Shown one piece after another: positions 62,593-64,000 of a stretch of 64,000 bases of DNA. A program made the position numbers and the translations under genes. This DNA comes from Imperialibacter sp040222815 (GTDB taxonomy: Bacteria; Bacteroidota; Bacteroidia; Cytophagales; Cyclobacteriaceae), in the NCBI RefSeq assembly GCF_040222815.1, contig NZ_JAVKCH010000022.1, positions 682,001 through 746,000 of the forward strand, written 5' to 3'. Position 1 is the stretch's first letter, and each line of letters begins with the position of its first letter. Below the pieces are notes generated by a model. The model had not been told where the DNA came from and searched no databases. It saw only the letters and a program-made list of their open reading frames with translations.

Positions 62593-64000
62593 TACCTTAT
62601 GAGCTCAAGATAGCCAGAAAGTGGATCAGTTCCATCACCTTTGTCTACGAGATAGAAATAGGTACCCGCAGGTAACAGCCTGCTTCCAGCTACTATTCCC
62701 TTGTTACTGACACCATCAAAGTATATATCTGTGTTATCGTAACTATCCCCTTCCCACACAATGGCTCCAGCTCTGTTGAAAATTTTCACATTGTTGTTAG
62801 GGAACTGATCGATACAATCCATAATGAACAAGTCGTTCAGTCCATCGCCATTGGCAGAGACGCCGTTGTAGATCACGATATCCGCTCCGATAGTGAATTC
62901 CTGTGTCGCTGTACATCCGTTGCCATCCCAAATGGTCACCGAATAGTCACCAAATGTTGCTTCAAACAATCCACCTTCAAAAGTTGTGTTGCCTGTGGCA
63001 AGGTGAGTCCAGACTACGCTATCAAGTTCTATTGGCTCAGGGAACACCAGCAGCGCAACTCCTGTTGGCACCAGACACTGTGAGTCTTGCACATCCACCA
63101 CAAACTGAGGCTCTGTGCGTGCATCGCTGATTGATATTCTTGACTCTTCAGATACACAACCTGTCAGAAGATCAGTAGCGATCACAATGTACTCTACGGT
63201 TTCGCCTTCTCTTCCCAGCCCTTTAGGATCGAAGCCTGTGTGGATGATTGTCGTAGTATCCGTTGCTTCGTACCAGTCGAACTGATAGTTGCCAATATTA
63301 CCTTCTACTGTCGCCCTTGCTTCACCGTTTGGAGCGGCACAACTTGTCATATTACTCACAAGTGTCAGAGTCGGGTTAGAAGGCGTTACTGTTTGATCAG
63401 TCACCTCTACTGTTTGGGTAGACTGACAACCAGTAATTGTGTTGGTCACTCTCAGTGTATAGGGACCAGCAGCCAGATTGCCAACCACAGGCCCGTCGAA
63501 GATTTTAGCAGCTGGATCAACTAACGTTCCAGTGTACCACTCGAAAGTGTGACCGGTTACAGTGCTGTCGGCAAGGATGGCACTCAATTCGCCGTTAGGC
63601 TGGTCTTCGAAGCATATCGTCAGTGCTTGTGTCTCAGCAACGATCACGTCAGGAATGGTAGTTGCATCCGGCACTACCACCTGAATAGGTTGTGACTGAC
63701 ACAGCGGGTCGTCGATATTATAGACCATCAACGTGTAGGTGCCGCTGTTCAAATTCTCCCACGACTGTCCTTCAAAGTCGAACTCTCCGGCGTTGAAACC
63801 AGGAGCCACCAAACCAGCTCTCCATAGGAATCTATAGTCCTGAATCTCCTTACCAAACGGCAGGGTGATCAGGTTAGCGGCTACCACTCCATCGAATGGT
63901 GCTATACATCTGTCGTTCACAGTCGCCGTAGTTGTTACCTCCAGTGGGTTGATTGACTCGTCCGTCATTGGATAAGTTTCAACAGAGCTGCAACCTGTGG
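62592..64000 (-). CDS. Gliding-motility-associated (T9SS type B) surface protein, 5' part beyond window
   Basis: This frame is open to the right edge, so only the C-terminal 469 residues are visible. They contain repeated domains of about 80-95 residues with a Cys pattern (for example DRCIAPFDGVV, CQSTQTVEVTD and CAAPNGEARATVEG), as in SprB-type adhesins. The end is a type B sorting domain: NGVSANGDGLNDLFIMDC, then VKIFNRAGAIVWEGDSYDN and PAGTYFYLVDKGDG. It is secreted by the T9SS and held at the surface, probably with the adjacent PorP/SprF protein. Confidence 0.92.
   Translation of the reverse strand, partial: TGCSSVETYPMTDESINPLEVTTTATVNDRCIAPFDGVVAANLITLPFGKEIQDYRFLWRAGLVAPGFNAGEFDFEGQSWENLNSGTYTLMVYNIDDPLCQSQPIQVVVPDATTIPDVIVAETQALTICFEDQPNGELSAILADSTVTGHTFEWYTGTLVDPAAKIFDGPVVGNLAAGPYTLRVTNTITGCQSTQTVEVTDQTVTPSNPTLTLVSNMTSCAAPNGEARATVEGNIGNYQFDWYEATDTTTIIHTGFDPKGLGREGETVEYIVIATDLLTGCVSEESRISISDARTEPQFVVDVQDSQCLVPTGVALLVFPEPIELDSVVWTHLATGNTTFEGGLFEATFGDYSVTIWDGNGCTATQEFTIGADIVIYNGVSANGDGLNDLFIMDCIDQFPNNNVKIFNRAGAIVWEGDSYDNTDIYFDGVSNKGIVAGSRLLPAGTYFYLVDKGDGTDPLSGYLELIR

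Noticed and set aside
1..64000. tRNA, rRNA or complete insertion sequence
   Set aside because: No cloverleaf, rRNA-like stretch or transposase gene was recognised on either strand by eye.

Overview
The window looks like chromosomal DNA of a free-living, probably marine or soil, gliding member of the Bacteroidota, most likely order Cytophagales. The evidence is a PorP/SprF-type type IX secretion (T9SS) gene behind a large protein ending in a gliding-motility-associated (type B) sorting domain, LytS/LytTR two-component genes, a PadR/M23 pair, many Crp/Fnr and AraC regulators, DinB-like proteins, a fused IcmF-type acyl-CoA mutase, a GH92 glycosidase and almost no Shine-Dalgarno sequences. Family names rest on motif recognition by eye; no database search was run.

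Layout. 1-4.0 kb (minus): miaB, a sigma-54 activator, lptE and a gene cut by the left edge. 4.3-6.3 kb (plus): gamma-carbonic anhydrase, DinB, thioesterase and a small membrane protein. 6.3-14.6 kb (minus): rimK, a SnoaL-like protein, a polysaccharide deacetylase, lepB, M23 peptidase, PadR, a beta-barrel protein, a small metallopeptidase and a LytTR/LytS pair. 14.7-30.5 kb is an accessory-looking stretch of small stress, oxidoreductase and regulator genes with many palindromes, a MITE-like element, a pseudogene fragment and an unusual wHTH-wHTH-nuclease gene. 30.6-31.2 kb is a tandem array of hairpin-rich units of about 98 bp. 31.4-36.8 kb: M14 peptidase and FtsX-type permease. 37.3-42.4 kb: TerB-like protein, monoglyceride-lipase-like hydrolase, glpK and a membrane patatin, together a plausible lipid/glycerol catabolic group. 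42.5-48.5 kb: a misnamed 'asparagine synthetase B' family protein, an Nramp-related transporter, an FAD oxidoreductase with a duplicated 3' end, and small genes. 48.8-55.7 kb: icmF, a CDGSH protein, hrpB and a TPR protein. 56-64 kb: GH92, a serine hydrolase, phosphofructokinase and the T9SS pair, which runs off the right edge.

The most informative non-coding signals are candidate regulator/operator pairs. A TTTACC-N4-GGTAAA palindrome lies before both a Crp-type gene and its SDR neighbour. A perfect TTGACTTAAGTCAA palindrome lies between another Crp-type gene and an alcohol dehydrogenase gene. A 10-bp inverted repeat overlaps the padR start. A dispersed hairpin family with the constant core GTG-AAGA-CAC and covarying arms recurs at 20, 21.8, 23, 47 and 47.8 kb. 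No tRNA, rRNA, CRISPR array or complete insertion sequence was seen.
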